Source: Halobacillus litoralis
GTDB taxonomy: Bacteria > Bacillota > Bacilli > Bacillales > Halobacillaceae
Assembly: GCF_020524085.2 (NCBI RefSeq)
Contig: NZ_CP129016.1
Location: 490,001-554,000, forward strand
Reading direction: 5' to 3'
Length of the DNA: 64,000 bases
Under the pieces are notes generated by a model. That model was not told the origin of the DNA. It made no database searches and saw nothing but the letters and a program-made list of their open reading frames with translations. Of this stretch, positions 18,476 through 27,451 are shown one piece after another. Position 1 is the stretch's first letter, and every line of letters starts with the position of its first letter. The position numbers and the translations under genes were made by a program.

Positions 18476-19954
18476 TTAGCTGCGGCCCTTGTTCTGGTAA
18501 TTGCCGCGCTTGCTTCCGCCTTTGCCGCTGAAGTTGCGGTTGCGGGATTTATTCTTGCTGTTGAAGTTGCGCTTGCCGCCTCCACCTTTGCGGTAGCCAC
18601 CTTTTTTCTTGCTCTTATCACGCTGAGCGTTCTTCACACTGATTGGTTGAACAGAGGACAAACGAACAGGTACTTCACTGCGCTCTTTTGTCATCATTTT
18701 CAGCGCAGCCGCTATAAGGTCTGTTGACTCATACTGTTCAAGCAGTTCATTAGCTGCCTGTTTGTAGTTTTTCAAGTCGTTGTTTGTGATTGTTTCTGCC
18801 AGCTTCTCGACAGCCACTTTTTGCTGACCGCGAGCCGCCTCTTCAGAAGAAGGTACTTTCAGACGTTCCACTTTCTTCTTCGTAAGTTTTTCAATCAGGT
18901 GAAGCTGATCTTTTTCACGAGGTGTGACGAAAGAAATGGATTTCCCTTTACGACCGGCACGTCCAGTACGTCCAATACGGTGAACGTAGCTCTCTGGATC
19001 CTGCGGAATGTCAAAGTTGTACACGTGAGATACATCGGAAATGTCCAAACCACGTGCGGCAACGTCTGTTGCAACAAGGATCTCGATGCGTCCGCGTTTG
19101 AACTTGTTCAATGTGGACATACGCTTTCCTTGTGTCAAGTCACCATGAATGCCTTCCGCACTGAATCCTCGTGCTTGAAGACCGTCGGCTACCTCGTCGA
19201 CACGACGTTTGGTACGACCGAAGACGATCGCCAAGGCAGGATCATGGATATCCAGCAAACGCGTCAGGGTATCGAATTTGTGTTTTTCCGGAATCTCAAC
19301 GAAGAACTGCTCGATGTTTTCAACCGTCATTTCTTTCGCTTTGACTTTCACTTCTTCCGGGTTGTTCATCAATGTTGTAGCAATATCGCGGATTTCTTTC
19401 GGCATTGTTGCTGAGAAAAGCAAAGTCTGGCGCTCTTCAGGAAGTGCCTTCAGAATATCACGGATATCCTCGATAAAGCCCATGTTGAGCATTTCATCCG
19501 CTTCATCAAGTACAGCTGTGTGAACATCTTCCAGCTTGATTGTTTTACGACGGATGTGGTCGAGCAAACGTCCTGGTGTTGCTACGACGATATGGTTGTT
19601 TTTCAGGGCGCGGATTTGACGCTCCATGTTCGATCCACCGTAAATTGGCAGGACACGAATGCCTTTTCCTTTACCTAATCGGTTAAGCTCCTCTGCTACT
19701 TGAATAGCCAATTCCCTTGTCGGGGCGATGACAAGTCCTTGAACGGCTTTCACTTGCTTGTTGATTTTTTCGAGCATCGGAATACCGAATGCAGCCGTTT
19801 TTCCCGTACCTGTCTGAGCTTGACCAATGACATCTTTCCCTTCTAGTCCTAGAGGGATCGTCTGTTCTTGTATTGGTGTTGTTTCTTCAAAACCCATAAC
19901 GTCTAATGATTTTAGGATAGGTTTTGATAATCCTAGTGATTGAAATGTTGTCAC
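18476..19954 (-). CDS. cshA: DEAD-box RNA helicase CshA
   Basis: A 492-residue ATP-dependent RNA helicase. Helicase motifs run in order: Q motif [11 protein letters not shown], Walker [23 protein letters not shown] as [15 protein letters not shown] as [10 protein letters not shown], then [11 protein letters not shown] and [11 protein letters not shown] basic, glycine/asparagine-rich tail (residues about 445-492) is typical of CshA and binds RNA. CshA works with the RNA degradosome and in ribosome biogenesis, notably in the cold. The start is GTG at 19954 with AAAGGAG about 12 nt upstream. A terminator-like hairpin lies in its 5' leader (20003-20042). Confidence 0.94.
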   Translation of the reverse strand: MTTFQSLGLSKPILKSLDVMGFEETTPIQEQTIPLGLEGKDVIGQAQTGTGKTAAFGIPMLEKINKQVKAVQGLVIAPTRELAIQVAEELNRLGKGKGIRVLPIYGGSNMERQIRALKNNHIVVATPGRLLDHIRRKTIKLEDVHTAVLDEADEMLNMGFIEDIRDILKALPEERQTLLFSATMPKEIRDIATTLMNNPEEVKVKAKEMTVENIEQFFVEIPEKHKFDTLTRLLDIHDPALAIVFGRTKRRVDEVADGLQARGFSAEGIHGDLTQGKRMSTLNKFKRGRIEILVATDVAARGLDISDVSHVYNFDIPQDPESYVHRIGRTGRAGRKGKSISFVTPREKDQLHLIEKLTKKKVERLKVPSSEEAARGQQKVAVEKLAETITNNDLKNYKQAANELLEQYESTDLIAAALKMMTKERSEVPVRLSSVQPISVKNAQRDKSKKKGGYRKGGGGKRNFNSKNKSRNRNFSGKGGSKRGNYQNKGRS

Positions 19955-20002
19955 AGTAATTTCATACTCCTTTATTGTTTAAATCTTCTACCTATATACA
20001 TG

Positions 20003-20042
20003 TAAAAAAAGCCTTCTGCCACAGGAAACGGGAGAGGCTTCT
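20003..20042 (-). terminator. terminator-like hairpin in the cshA leader
   Basis: On the minus strand AAGCCTCT ... AGAAGGCTT is followed by seven T, about 50 nt before the cshA start codon. No minus-strand gene lies upstream, because the next gene is divergent. So the hairpin can only act on the cshA leader transcript itself, suggesting attenuation. Confidence 0.6.
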
Positions 20043-20068
20043 CTGGTATCTGCCTGATAGATTCATTC

Positions 20069-20077
20069 ATCATAACA
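20069..20077 (-). promoter_or_regulatory. possible extended -10 promoter of cshA
   Basis: Minus-strand TGTTATGAT (20069-20077) fits an extended -10 element (TGn plus TATGAT). No good -35 is seen. A start near 20062 would give a leader of about 108 nt that includes the hairpin at 20003-20042. Confidence 0.4.
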
Positions 20078-20174
20078 CATATAACATAGTTAATTCTACA
20101 CATTTCGGCTATGCTTTTCAAACGTAATAATGATAAAATGAGGAAAAACTGACGTACACCAGAGGAGGGCTCGC

Positions 20175-21089
20175 TTGGAAAAGCCTCCAGTTCAACCATA
20201 TATAATTTTGTTCATTGGCGTCCTTTCCATTTCCACTTCCGCGATTTTCGTCAAGCTCGCCGGAGATGCGCCAGCTGCGATGATCGCTTTTTACCGCCTG
20301 GCCATTGCAGTCGGAATAATGGCTCCTTATGTATTATGGAAACATTTCGATGAAATAAAACAAACGAATAAAAAAGATTGGATACTCGCGATATTATCGG
20401 GTGTATTCCTCGCCTTCCACTTTATTTTATGGTTTGAGTCATTGAGTTATACAACCGTGGCCAGTTCTGTCGTCCTCGTCGCTCTCCAGCCGGTTTTTGC
20501 TTTTATGGGGACCTATCTCTTCTTCAAAGAGCGATTCACCATCGGAGCCATACTCAGTCTTATCATCACATTGACTGGGAGCGTAATCATCGGGTGGGGC
20601 GACTTTCAAATCAGCGGTACGGCTTTGTTCGGTGATCTGCTTGCCCTTCTTGGTGCTGTTACCGTCACCGGTTATTTCCTGCTTGGTCAGAACTTACGCA
20701 AACGTCAGTCCATCATGACCTATACGTTCATCGCTTATGGGATGGCAGCGGGCACACTTCTTCTCTATAACCTGGCGCTCGGTTATTCATTTACCGGTTA
20801 CGACGGTGATCAGTGGCTTATCTTTTTAGGTCTGGCGATCATCCCGACCTTCTTCGGTCATACGCTGTTCAACTGGACATTAAAGTGGCTCAGCACCTCA
20901 ACGATTTCCATGGCTGTACTTGTCGAACCGGTCGGGGCTTCTATTTTAGCCTATTGGATTTTGGATGAGGGAATCTCTTGGACGCAATGGCTCGGGGGAT
21001 CGATTGTGATTTTCGGGCTGATGATGTTCATTCTGAGTACGATGAAAAAGGTAAAACCCAAATTCACTCATGAAACAGAACGTCGATAG
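20175..21089 (+). CDS. EamA/DMT-family transporter
   Basis: A 304-residue membrane protein with about ten hydrophobic segments arranged as two EamA repeats (roughly residues 8-140 and 150-290). Typical segments are STSAIFVKLAGDAPAAMIAFYRLA and SMAVLVEPVGASILAYWILDE. EamA proteins export or import metabolites such as amino acids or nucleotide derivatives; no substrate can be assigned. The start codon is TTG at 20175 after GAGGAGGG. It is divergent from cshA. Confidence 0.85.
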   Translation: MEKPPVQPYIILFIGVLSISTSAIFVKLAGDAPAAMIAFYRLAIAVGIMAPYVLWKHFDEIKQTNKKDWILAILSGVFLAFHFILWFESLSYTTVASSVVLVALQPVFAFMGTYLFFKERFTIGAILSLIITLTGSVIIGWGDFQISGTALFGDLLALLGAVTVTGYFLLGQNLRKRQSIMTYTFIAYGMAAGTLLLYNLALGYSFTGYDGDQWLIFLGLAIIPTFFGHTLFNWTLKWLSTSTISMAVLVEPVGASILAYWILDEGISWTQWLGGSIVIFGLMMFILSTMKKVKPKFTHETERR

Positions 21090-21168
21090 TCCGCTAAATT
21101 TGATATAATACGGAATAAGAAGGGGACCCCCCTATTAATACGATGAATTTAAGAGAGCAGGTGAAGGA

Positions 21169-22026
21169 ATGACGATACAACTGATCATAGATGGAGGCGG
21201 AGATCTGCCTCTTGGAATGATGGAAAAACACAGCATCCACTATGTCCCATTAAACTTACACTTCGGAGATGAACATTATAAGACCGGTGAAACGATCGAT
21301 CTGCCTACCTTTTACGAAAAATTAAAGCAGTCCGAGGAACTCCCTCGTTCTTCTTCTCCAAGCCCGAATGATTTCTATGAAAAATACAAACAAATGGACG
21401 CAGATGACGAAATTCTCGTGCTTGCCCTCACTCAAGGATTGAGCAGCACATATGAGAGTGCTGTCATGGGAAGAGACATGCTCCTTGAGGAAGAACCGAA
21501 TCGTAAAATCGCTGTCCTCAATACAAAAACAGCTTCCTGTGGTATAGCATTGCTGGTGCATGAAGCAACAGCACGCATGGAAGAAGGATACGACTTCGAG
21601 GAGCTCGTCTCCCATATGGAGGAGCGAATTGAGAAGACTACGACGCTCTTCATATTGAAGACGTTAGAAAATGTCATCAAAGGCGGACGACTTGATAAAG
21701 TCAAAGGCGCCATCGCCAAAACATTGAGTATCAAACTCCTCATGAAAGCGAGCGATGAGGAAGGCTCAGTGGAAGTCACTGAAAAAGTACGCGGCAACAA
21801 GAAATCTTTGCGCCGCTTCGTTGAACAAATCGGTGAGTATGCGTCCAACCTTGAAGACCGAGTCATTGCGATGTCCCACTGTAACGATGAGGAACGAGGG
21901 AAGAAAGTAATGAATTCAATCAAAGAACGGTATAATTTCAAAGACTCTCTCTTTATGGAGACCGGCCCCCTAATTTCCACGTATGCAGGTGAAGGCGGGC
22001 TCGTCATCGCATTCTTTAAAGACTAA
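21169..22026 (+). CDS. DegV family protein (fatty-acid-binding fold)
   Basis: A 285-residue DegV-fold protein. These bind fatty acids and, as FakB, present them to the kinase FakA for phospholipid synthesis. The N-terminal DGGGDLP replaces the usual DSxxDLP. RSSSPSPNDFYEKYK, ALTQGLSSTYESA (lipid-binding serine region) and LKTLENVIKGGRLDKVKGAI are family segments. Whether it works with a FakA cannot be seen here. The start at 21169 is preceded by GCAGGTGAAGGA. A TATAAT-like hexamer lies about 65 bp upstream with a poor -35. Confidence 0.88.
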   Translation: MTIQLIIDGGGDLPLGMMEKHSIHYVPLNLHFGDEHYKTGETIDLPTFYEKLKQSEELPRSSSPSPNDFYEKYKQMDADDEILVLALTQGLSSTYESAVMGRDMLLEEEPNRKIAVLNTKTASCGIALLVHEATARMEEGYDFEELVSHMEERIEKTTTLFILKTLENVIKGGRLDKVKGAIAKTLSIKLLMKASDEEGSVEVTEKVRGNKKSLRRFVEQIGEYASNLEDRVIAMSHCNDEERGKKVMNSIKERYNFKDSLFMETGPLISTYAGEGGLVIAFFKD

Positions 22027-22061
22027 AAAAACGTCAGAGGTTTGTAACCTCTGACGTTTTT
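22025..22061. terminator. bidirectional terminator between degV and the MFS gene
   Basis: Near-perfect 15-bp stem AAAACGTCAGAGGTT / AACCTCTGACGTTTT with A and T runs on both sides, placed between two convergent genes and overlapping the degV stop. Confidence 0.92.
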
Positions 22062-22062
22062 C

Positions 22063-23337
22063 TTATGTGTGATAATCCTCATATTTTGGTTGAGGTGACA
22101 ATAACGCAAGAACACCTGCTGTCACAGGGAAGAGAATCGTCAGCAGAATGACTTCATGGTAACCTCCCAGCCAGTCAAAGAACAAACCGAACGGCAGTGG
22201 ACCAAGCGCTGATCCTACCACCATGACTGTTTGGGCAAGTCCTTTGATACTACCAAGATGTTCCCGTCCAAAATAATTCGGCCAGACGATATTCAATACG
22301 ATTCGCTCAAAGCCATTGACAAAGCCCCAGAATACACCAAAAGCAACCGCCATCCACCATGAATTTGTGAACAAAAGGATGATCAACGTTAAGATGTGGC
22401 CAAAGAACGTGATGGCCAAAATATAATGCACCTTGAAACGATCAACCAGATAACCACTGACAAATGTAACAGGAAACCCAACAACGGCCATTAAAGTCAG
22501 TACCATTGCTGCTACCCCTGTATCCAGTCCTCTTAAATCCATGATTGATACCATATGGAAGGTTACCGCCGTGTTTACGAGAGCCGGGACGATGACACAA
22601 AACAAAATAAACCAAAAGGCTCTCGTCGCCATGGCCTCTTTCAATGTCCAACTCTTTTCATTGACCTCAACGTTCGGGTTTTTCATTTCTTCTCCTTTGA
22701 CCGGTTTCGGTGTCCCGTCCGGCACTTCCCCGATGTGCTCAGGTTTGTTGCGGACGAAGATGAAGGCCATTGGAACAAAAAGAACCAACAGTGCGCATCC
22801 CCATAAGCCCCAGGTCACCCTCCAGCCAAAAAATTCAATCAGCCATGTATTCAGCGGTGGCAGCAAAGCTGAACTGGCAAATCCACCGATCGCCATAATG
22901 CTGAGCGCTCGCCCCCTTCTCCTTATGAACCATTGGGGCACAAGAGTGTTCGGAATCAACGTCATCGACCCCTGCCCAAATAAACGAATCATAAAGAAAC
23001 CGAAAAACATCATAATCGGCCCGACCAGAAAAGCATTCCAAAACAAAGCGAATGCTAAACAGGAACCTATCGTAACCATCATCGCCCGCTGCCCGAAACG
23101 ATCAATGAAGCGCCCCATCATAAATAATGTGATCCCCGCTACCAATGTCGCCGCTGAATAAATCCCAGAGACCAACGACCGTGAATACTCGAAATCTTCT
23201 ATGTAATAATCAATAAAAATGGAGATGGAATAGGTTTGACCAGGTCCTGAAAAGAATACACTCAAGCCTGCAATCACAACAACAACCCATCCATAATAAA
23301 AAGGTGTCTGGATGGGTTGTCCACGATTATTATTCAT
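22063..23337 (-). CDS. MFS transporter, OFA/monocarboxylate-like
   Basis: A 424-residue major facilitator with about 12 hydrophobic segments and a central hydrophilic loop (around residues 200-225). The start PFYYGWVVVVIAGLSVFFSG and the A-motif-like MGRFIDRFGQRAMM resemble the oxalate/formate antiporter and monocarboxylate transporter group. The substrate is unknown. The next gene on this strand is the esterase upstream at 23351, only 13 bp away, so the two are probably one transcription unit. Confidence 0.85.
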   Translation of the reverse strand: MNNNRGQPIQTPFYYGWVVVVIAGLSVFFSGPGQTYSISIFIDYYIEDFEYSRSLVSGIYSAATLVAGITLFMMGRFIDRFGQRAMMVTIGSCLAFALFWNAFLVGPIMMFFGFFMIRLFGQGSMTLIPNTLVPQWFIRRRGRALSIMAIGGFASSALLPPLNTWLIEFFGWRVTWGLWGCALLVLFVPMAFIFVRNKPEHIGEVPDGTPKPVKGEEMKNPNVEVNEKSWTLKEAMATRAFWFILFCVIVPALVNTAVTFHMVSIMDLRGLDTGVAAMVLTLMAVVGFPVTFVSGYLVDRFKVHYILAITFFGHILTLIILLFTNSWWMAVAFGVFWGFVNGFERIVLNIVWPNYFGREHLGSIKGLAQTVMVVGSALGPLPFGLFFDWLGGYHEVILLTILFPVTAGVLALLSPQPKYEDYHT

Positions 23338-23350
23338 GTTTCTCTTCCCC

Positions 23351-24043
23351 CTATGGTTGACTTACAAAATCCATCACTTTATCAAATAATTCGTCGCTGT
23401 CATCCCCATGACAAATCAAGTGCTTCGACTTTTTCAAGAAAATGACCTCTTTTTCTTCTGACGGAATTTCTTCCTCCAAATACAAAGCTGCTTTCTTTGG
23501 CACCATTCCATCCAGCTCGCCTTGAATGATGAGCACAGGACAGCGGACCTGCTGTAAATAAGGCCGTGTGAATTGCACGCACTTCATAAATTCGAAAGTA
23601 GAAAAAAGGTACGTATCCTTCATTTTTTTCTGGTACCTGAGAAAAAGCTCATTATCCGCAAGCACACCGTTCCAGGCATCCGCGACCATTCCAAGAATAT
23701 CTTTATACATCTGCGGGAGACTGACATATTTCCCGGCCGCCGATAGAAGGACCAAACGATCCAAATGATACTTCGCAGTTAAGTAGGCAGCGATCATTCC
23801 CCCCATGGAAAAGCCGATAATGTAAATAGTGTCGTGTCTTTTCATGAGGTCCAGCAGAGCGAGCTCTGCTGTAGCAATCCATTCTTGATAATAGTGTCCT
23901 TCAAGGTCCAAGTCCTCCCCGTGCCCCGGAAGCGTAGGATTGGCAATTTCCCAATCCGTCCGTGCTTCCAGAAAGTCGACGAGGGGCTGGACTTCATCCG
24001 GACTCCCTGTGTATCCGTGAATACATAAACACCCGATACTCAT
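23351..24043 (-). CDS. alpha/beta hydrolase, carboxylesterase-like
   Basis: A 230-residue serine hydrolase. CIHGYTGSPDE is the oxyanion-hole loop. GFSMGGM carries the nucleophilic serine (about residue 87). GELDGMVP supplies the acid, and SKHLICHGD the histidine near the C-terminus. It resembles the Est30-type carboxylesterases of Bacillaceae. The start at 24043 (MSIGCL) is chosen because GGTGGAGG lies just upstream; eight extra codons are open before it. It lies 13 bp before the MFS gene. Confidence 0.88.
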   Translation of the reverse strand: MSIGCLCIHGYTGSPDEVQPLVDFLEARTDWEIANPTLPGHGEDLDLEGHYYQEWIATAELALLDLMKRHDTIYIIGFSMGGMIAAYLTAKYHLDRLVLLSAAGKYVSLPQMYKDILGMVADAWNGVLADNELFLRYQKKMKDTYLFSTFEFMKCVQFTRPYLQQVRCPVLIIQGELDGMVPKKAALYLEEEIPSEEKEVIFLKKSKHLICHGDDSDELFDKVMDFVSQP

Positions 24044-24252
24044 GTTCCTACGCCTCCACCCGATCATTTATTTCGTTATGCGAAACATTATAACACAATC
24101 ATTTTCCAACTTTTACACAAAAAAGGACCCTTGTTTCACGAAAAAAGAAGCGCCCTGAATTACCTCTTAGAATTCGCAAGGGAGAGGGTCCCCCTTCTGT
24201 TCATCGAAAAAAAAAGAACAGCTGCATGTTTCTTTACATGAACTTTGTCTAA

Positions 24253-24282
24253 AGAAAATGCGCGCTAAATGAATAGCGCGCG
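24253..24282 (-). terminator. terminator of the YppG-like gene
   Basis: Perfect stem GCGCGCTA / TAGCGCGC (24260-24281) followed on the minus strand by ATTTTCTTT. The rest of 24044-24252 shows no gene. Confidence 0.88.
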
Positions 24283-24284
24283 GT

Positions 24285-24671
24285 TTACTTGATGCCTTTA
24301 ACGAATGTCCCGATCCCTTTAACAATTGGACTGACATCCTTTACGGTCTTTACAACCTGACCGGTGGTCGACATCATTTTATCGAAGTCAATCTGGCCGT
24401 CTTCTTTTTGAAAATAACTCATGACACCTTTGGACATGTTACCGACGTTGAATGAAGAATTCTGATTCCCGGTCTCAGTATAACCTGTATAGTCGTAACT
24501 ATTCATATATGGATTTTGGAATCCATACATGGCTTGATTGTACGGGGCATACCCCCAGACATTTCCCTGGTTATTGGACATTTGCTGATAATTCACCTGA
24601 TCGTAAGGAAGACTGGCAGGATACCGATACCAGCCATTATTATAATAATAGTAAGGATTATATGGGTACAT
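24285..24671 (-). CDS. YppG-like protein
   Basis: A 128-residue protein. The first 75 residues are rich in Tyr, Asn, Gln and Pro (MYPYNPYYYYNNGWYRYP), as in spore-coat-like proteins. The C-terminus SYFQKEDGQIDFDKMMSTTG and VKTVKDVSPIVKGIGTF matches the YppG family of Bacillaceae. The function is unknown; a spore-coat link is an inference from composition. GTGGAACATTC precedes the start. It is a single gene with its own terminator. Confidence 0.8.
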   Translation of the reverse strand: MYPYNPYYYYNNGWYRYPASLPYDQVNYQQMSNNQGNVWGYAPYNQAMYGFQNPYMNSYDYTGYTETGNQNSSFNVGNMSKGVMSYFQKEDGQIDFDKMMSTTGQVVKTVKDVSPIVKGIGTFVKGIK

Positions 24672-24771
24672 GAATGTTCCACCTTTAATGTATGATACTT
24701 CAGCCTATGAAAAAGCACCTGAAAAAGTGAAACGAAAGCGATTGATCGTTGGATTATTGATGACTTTGGAC

Positions 24772-24800
24772 AAAAAAAACAAGTGATGATCATCACTTGT
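24772..24800 (-). terminator. terminator of the glutaredoxin-like gene
   Basis: A perfect 22-bp palindrome (24779-24800; half-site ACAAGTGATGA) followed on the minus strand by eight T. Confidence 0.85.
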
Positions 24801-24808
24801 CGAAACCA

Positions 24809-25090
24809 TTAGGAAAAGTTCATGGAGTCAGCCCTTATATACTGAGGATTTTCTTTTATTCTCAGCTTCTGTTTCATTTTACGTTCTTGATAACCGAGAA
24901 TTTTTTCTCCATCTATAAATACAGCGGGTGTACCGTAAATGTTGTTTCTTTGCAGTTCTCTGAAATGGTCACGGTTCTCTGATACATTCCGCTCTTCATA
25001 ATCAATTTCCCAATCTTCCAATGTTCCTAGTACCTTCTCACAATAGTGACAGTTCCGACTTGTGTACACGATCACTTCCGGGTTACCCAA
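24809..25090 (-). CDS. glutaredoxin-like thiol protein
   Basis: A 93-residue thioredoxin-fold protein with the CxxC site CHYC (residues 14-17) and the cis-proline TPAVFIDG (about 54-61), as in small Bacillus glutaredoxin-like/NrdH-type proteins. It probably reduces disulfides using an unidentified electron donor, because Bacillaceae use bacillithiol rather than glutathione. The start at 25090 is supported by GGAGGGGG upstream. It is a monocistronic gene with its own terminator. Confidence 0.88.
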   Translation of the reverse strand: MGNPEVIVYTSRNCHYCEKVLGTLEDWEIDYEERNVSENRDHFRELQRNNIYGTPAVFIDGEKILGYQERKMKQKLRIKENPQYIRADSMNFS

Positions 25091-25227
25091 AGCTCCCCCT
25101 CCTTGTGTCTATTGCAATTCTGTCTAGAAACTTAATACCCGTTTTCACAACAGCTAAACCTATTTCCTCATTAAAATTACTCATTTTTCGTCACGGTTCT
25201 GTCATTTTCATCACACCCCTTTTACAT

Positions 25228-25463
25228 AAACGCTCCCTATACTTGAAGACTCGATTTCGAGATGCTTTTGGGTTTCGTTGCCGAGGTTGAGCGTCAGGGG
25301 TGGCTGGGAATGGTGAGACTCCTGCGGGAAAAAAGTGCAGGGTGAGACCCCACAGGACGCAGTCCGAGGAGGCTCACCGCGCTCCCGCGGAAAGCGAGCT
25401 ATTCCCCGCAGCCCCTATCCACTCAACAACAGTCTCGAAACTGAGTCTTCAAGAAACCTGCCA
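25228..25463. repeat. dispersed mosaic repeat, copy 2 (short hybrid)
   Basis: About 235 bp between the glutaredoxin-like gene and an SDR gene. It has the B-type left end (CGCTCCCTATACTTGAAGAC), then an A-module start (GGTTTCGTTGCCGAGGTTGA, AGGGGTGGCTGGGAATGG), then joins directly to the B-module core and ends CTCGAAACTGAGTCTTCAAG. It lacks the middle of the full element, so it is an internal deletion or recombinant of A and B. Confidence 0.8.
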
Positions 25464-25483
25464 CAAACTTTAATAAATGATTA

Positions 25484-25519
25484 AAAAAAGAAGGAGCGCG
25501 AGGCTCCTTCTTTTTTATA
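25484..25519 (-). terminator. terminator of the NAD(P)-binding protein gene
   Basis: Stem AGAAGGAGC / GCTCCTTCT with loop around GCGAG and T runs on both sides, overlapping the stop codon of the next minus-strand gene. Confidence 0.88.
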
Positions 25520-26135
25520 GTTCTTCAATTGGGGTGTCGCCACTGATGAGGTCGTAGCTTTGGTGGATGGAACCTTCTACAGAGAGAAGATGGACAAGTG
25601 TTGCAGCAACATCTTCTCGTGGAATCTCTCCTTGATCTGTACGTTCCTGCAACGTCACCTTCCCTGTGCCTGCATCGTTGGTCAAACCGCCGGGACGGAC
25701 AATCGTATAATCCAAATCGGTACTCTTCAAGTATTCATCCGCACGTCGTTTCGCATAAAGATAAAACTTGAAGTCGTCGGGCGCTTCTTCTGCACGGTCT
25801 GCTCCGATGGAACTTAACATCATGTACCGCTTCACGCCATTGGCTTCTGCATGCTCCGCTGCCTTGATTGCCCCTTCCTGGTCGATGACAATGGTCATGT
25901 CTGCGCCTGTATCAGGCCCGGACCCTGCCGCGAAGATGACGGCATCCATTCCTTTGAAAGCATGTTCAAAGTCCCTCATCAAATCCGCATGTATCGTTTC
26001 AACGCCTTTTTCTTCAAATTGAGAAATCTGATCTTTCTTACGAACCATTGCATAGGGGGTGTGTTCGGTTTCTACGAGTTTATCGACTATGTGTTTTCCT
26101 ACTTTTCCATTAGCTCCAATAACGAGAACTTTCAT
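25515..26135 (-). CDS. NAD(P)-binding atypical SDR protein (YhfK/NmrA-like)
   Basis: A 206-residue Rossmann-fold protein. The nucleotide loop is IGANGKVGKH (residues about 6-15). AVIFAAGSGPDTGADMT and MLSSIGADRAEEAP are typical of the YhfK/NmrA group. YLYAKRRADEYL holds the YxxxK-like pair. Such proteins may be quinone or NADPH-dependent reductases or sensors; the substrate is unknown. The start at 26135 is set by GGGAGGTT before MKVLVIG. Confidence 0.88.
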   Translation of the reverse strand: MKVLVIGANGKVGKHIVDKLVETEHTPYAMVRKKDQISQFEEKGVETIHADLMRDFEHAFKGMDAVIFAAGSGPDTGADMTIVIDQEGAIKAAEHAEANGVKRYMMLSSIGADRAEEAPDDFKFYLYAKRRADEYLKSTDLDYTIVRPGGLTNDAGTGKVTLQERTDQGEIPREDVAATLVHLLSVEGSIHQSYDLISGDTPIEEL

Positions 26136-26275
26136 TTGATAACCTCCCAAAAAATCTGTACCTCCCCTATGTTTTCCCCTCCTTTTTTAAGATAAACAAG
26201 TGAATAGGTAAAAGAAGGAAGTTCAATGTTCCATCACGAAAAGGTAATCAAACGGATTACGGAGGCGATATGATC

Positions 26276-27373
26276 ATGTCTAACACGTATTTGTTTACTG
26301 GTTTTCCAGGATATTTAGCTACCGCCTTAATTGAAGACCTTTTTAGAAGCAGGAATTCCATAGAGAAAATTTACCTTCTTCACCTTCCCTCTATGGAACA
26401 ACATGCGAAAAATCAGATCGAGGCGTGGGAAAAATGCCAAGAGGTCAATACAGAAAAAATAGAACTCGTTCAAGGGGACATTACTCAAGAGGGGTTAGGA
26501 ATGTCATCCACGACATCCACGCTCTTACTACAAGAAGTGACCCACGTTTTCCACCTTGCTGCTCTTTATGATTTAGCTGTTCCTCTTATGCCGGCATGGA
26601 AGGTCAATGTACAAGGCACAAGAGAAGTGAACCGCTGGCTTTCCCAATGCCTGCATTTGGAACGTTATATTTATTTCAGCACCGCCTATGTTTCAGGAAA
26701 ACGGGAAGGAGTCGTTTACGAAACAGACCTCACCCATGAGAATGGTTTTAAAAATCATTATGAATACACGAAACACGAGGCAGAAAATCTCGTTCATCGG
26801 ATGTGCAAAGATATTCCGACGACAATCATCCGCCCCGGGATTGTTGTCGGGCATACAAAGTCGGGTGCCACTGCTAAATTCGATGGGCCTTATTTTATAT
26901 TGAATTTAGTAGATGCTTTACGAAACATTCCTGTTCTCCCTTACTTCGGAAAAGGAACAGCACGCGTCAACCTTGTGCCGCAGGATTATGTCATCGAAGC
27001 GACAAACTACCTTGCCCATCACCCCGAAAGCGATGGAAAGACGTACCATCTCACAGACCCCAATCCTTACACAGCAAAAGAGATCTACGAGCAGCTCAGT
27101 TATGTGTATGCGGACAAACACCCTCGTTTCACCTTGCCGCTTGGGCTTGCTAACCAATCATTGAAGTTTCGTCCTTTACGGAAAGTTTTAGGGATTCAAA
27201 GGGAAGCTCTTGATTACTTTCTCTGTAGTGCAGACTACGACAACCGTCAGTCAGAAGTAGACCTCGCTGCCTCAGACATCTTTTGTCCCGATTTTTTCTC
27301 CTATACCGACGCCCTCGTGGACTATTACCGTGAGAAAAGAGGCGATCCTTCTAAACATATTTCCATCCTATAG
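26276..27373 (+). CDS. SDR-family oxidoreductase, thioester-reductase-like
   Basis: A 365-residue extended SDR. The N-terminal TGFPGYLATALIEDLF is a modified glycine-rich NAD(P) loop. VTHVFHLAALYDLAVP, YFSTAYVSG and YEYTKHEAE (YxxxK catalytic pair) match the NAD_binding_4 / male-sterility domain of fatty acyl-CoA and thioester reductases. A substrate cannot be named. The ATG at 26276 lies 10 nt after GGAGG; an ATG two codons earlier is the alternative. It stands alone between two divergent/convergent neighbours and has its own terminator. Confidence 0.85.
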   Translation: MSNTYLFTGFPGYLATALIEDLFRSRNSIEKIYLLHLPSMEQHAKNQIEAWEKCQEVNTEKIELVQGDITQEGLGMSSTTSTLLLQEVTHVFHLAALYDLAVPLMPAWKVNVQGTREVNRWLSQCLHLERYIYFSTAYVSGKREGVVYETDLTHENGFKNHYEYTKHEAENLVHRMCKDIPTTIIRPGIVVGHTKSGATAKFDGPYFILNLVDALRNIPVLPYFGKGTARVNLVPQDYVIEATNYLAHHPESDGKTYHLTDPNPYTAKEIYEQLSYVYADKHPRFTLPLGLANQSLKFRPLRKVLGIQREALDYFLCSADYDNRQSEVDLAASDIFCPDFFSYTDALVDYYREKRGDPSKHISIL

Positions 27374-27398
27374 GTATGGGTTCGATGATATCGGTCAC

Positions 27399-27436
27399 CT
27401 AAAAGGGTAGGAAACTTTTTCGTTTCCTACCCTTTT
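27399..27436. terminator. bidirectional terminator
   Basis: Near-perfect stem AAAAGGGTAGGAAAC / GTTTCCTACCCTTTT between the convergent SDR and ABC-F genes. Confidence 0.92.
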
Positions 27437-27451
27437 CTAAGAATGGATAGA

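Noticed and set aside
20175-21089. Antisense frame 19972-20199 overlapping the start of the EamA gene
   Set aside because: It has no ribosome site and covers the cshA leader, the intergenic promoter region and the EamA start.
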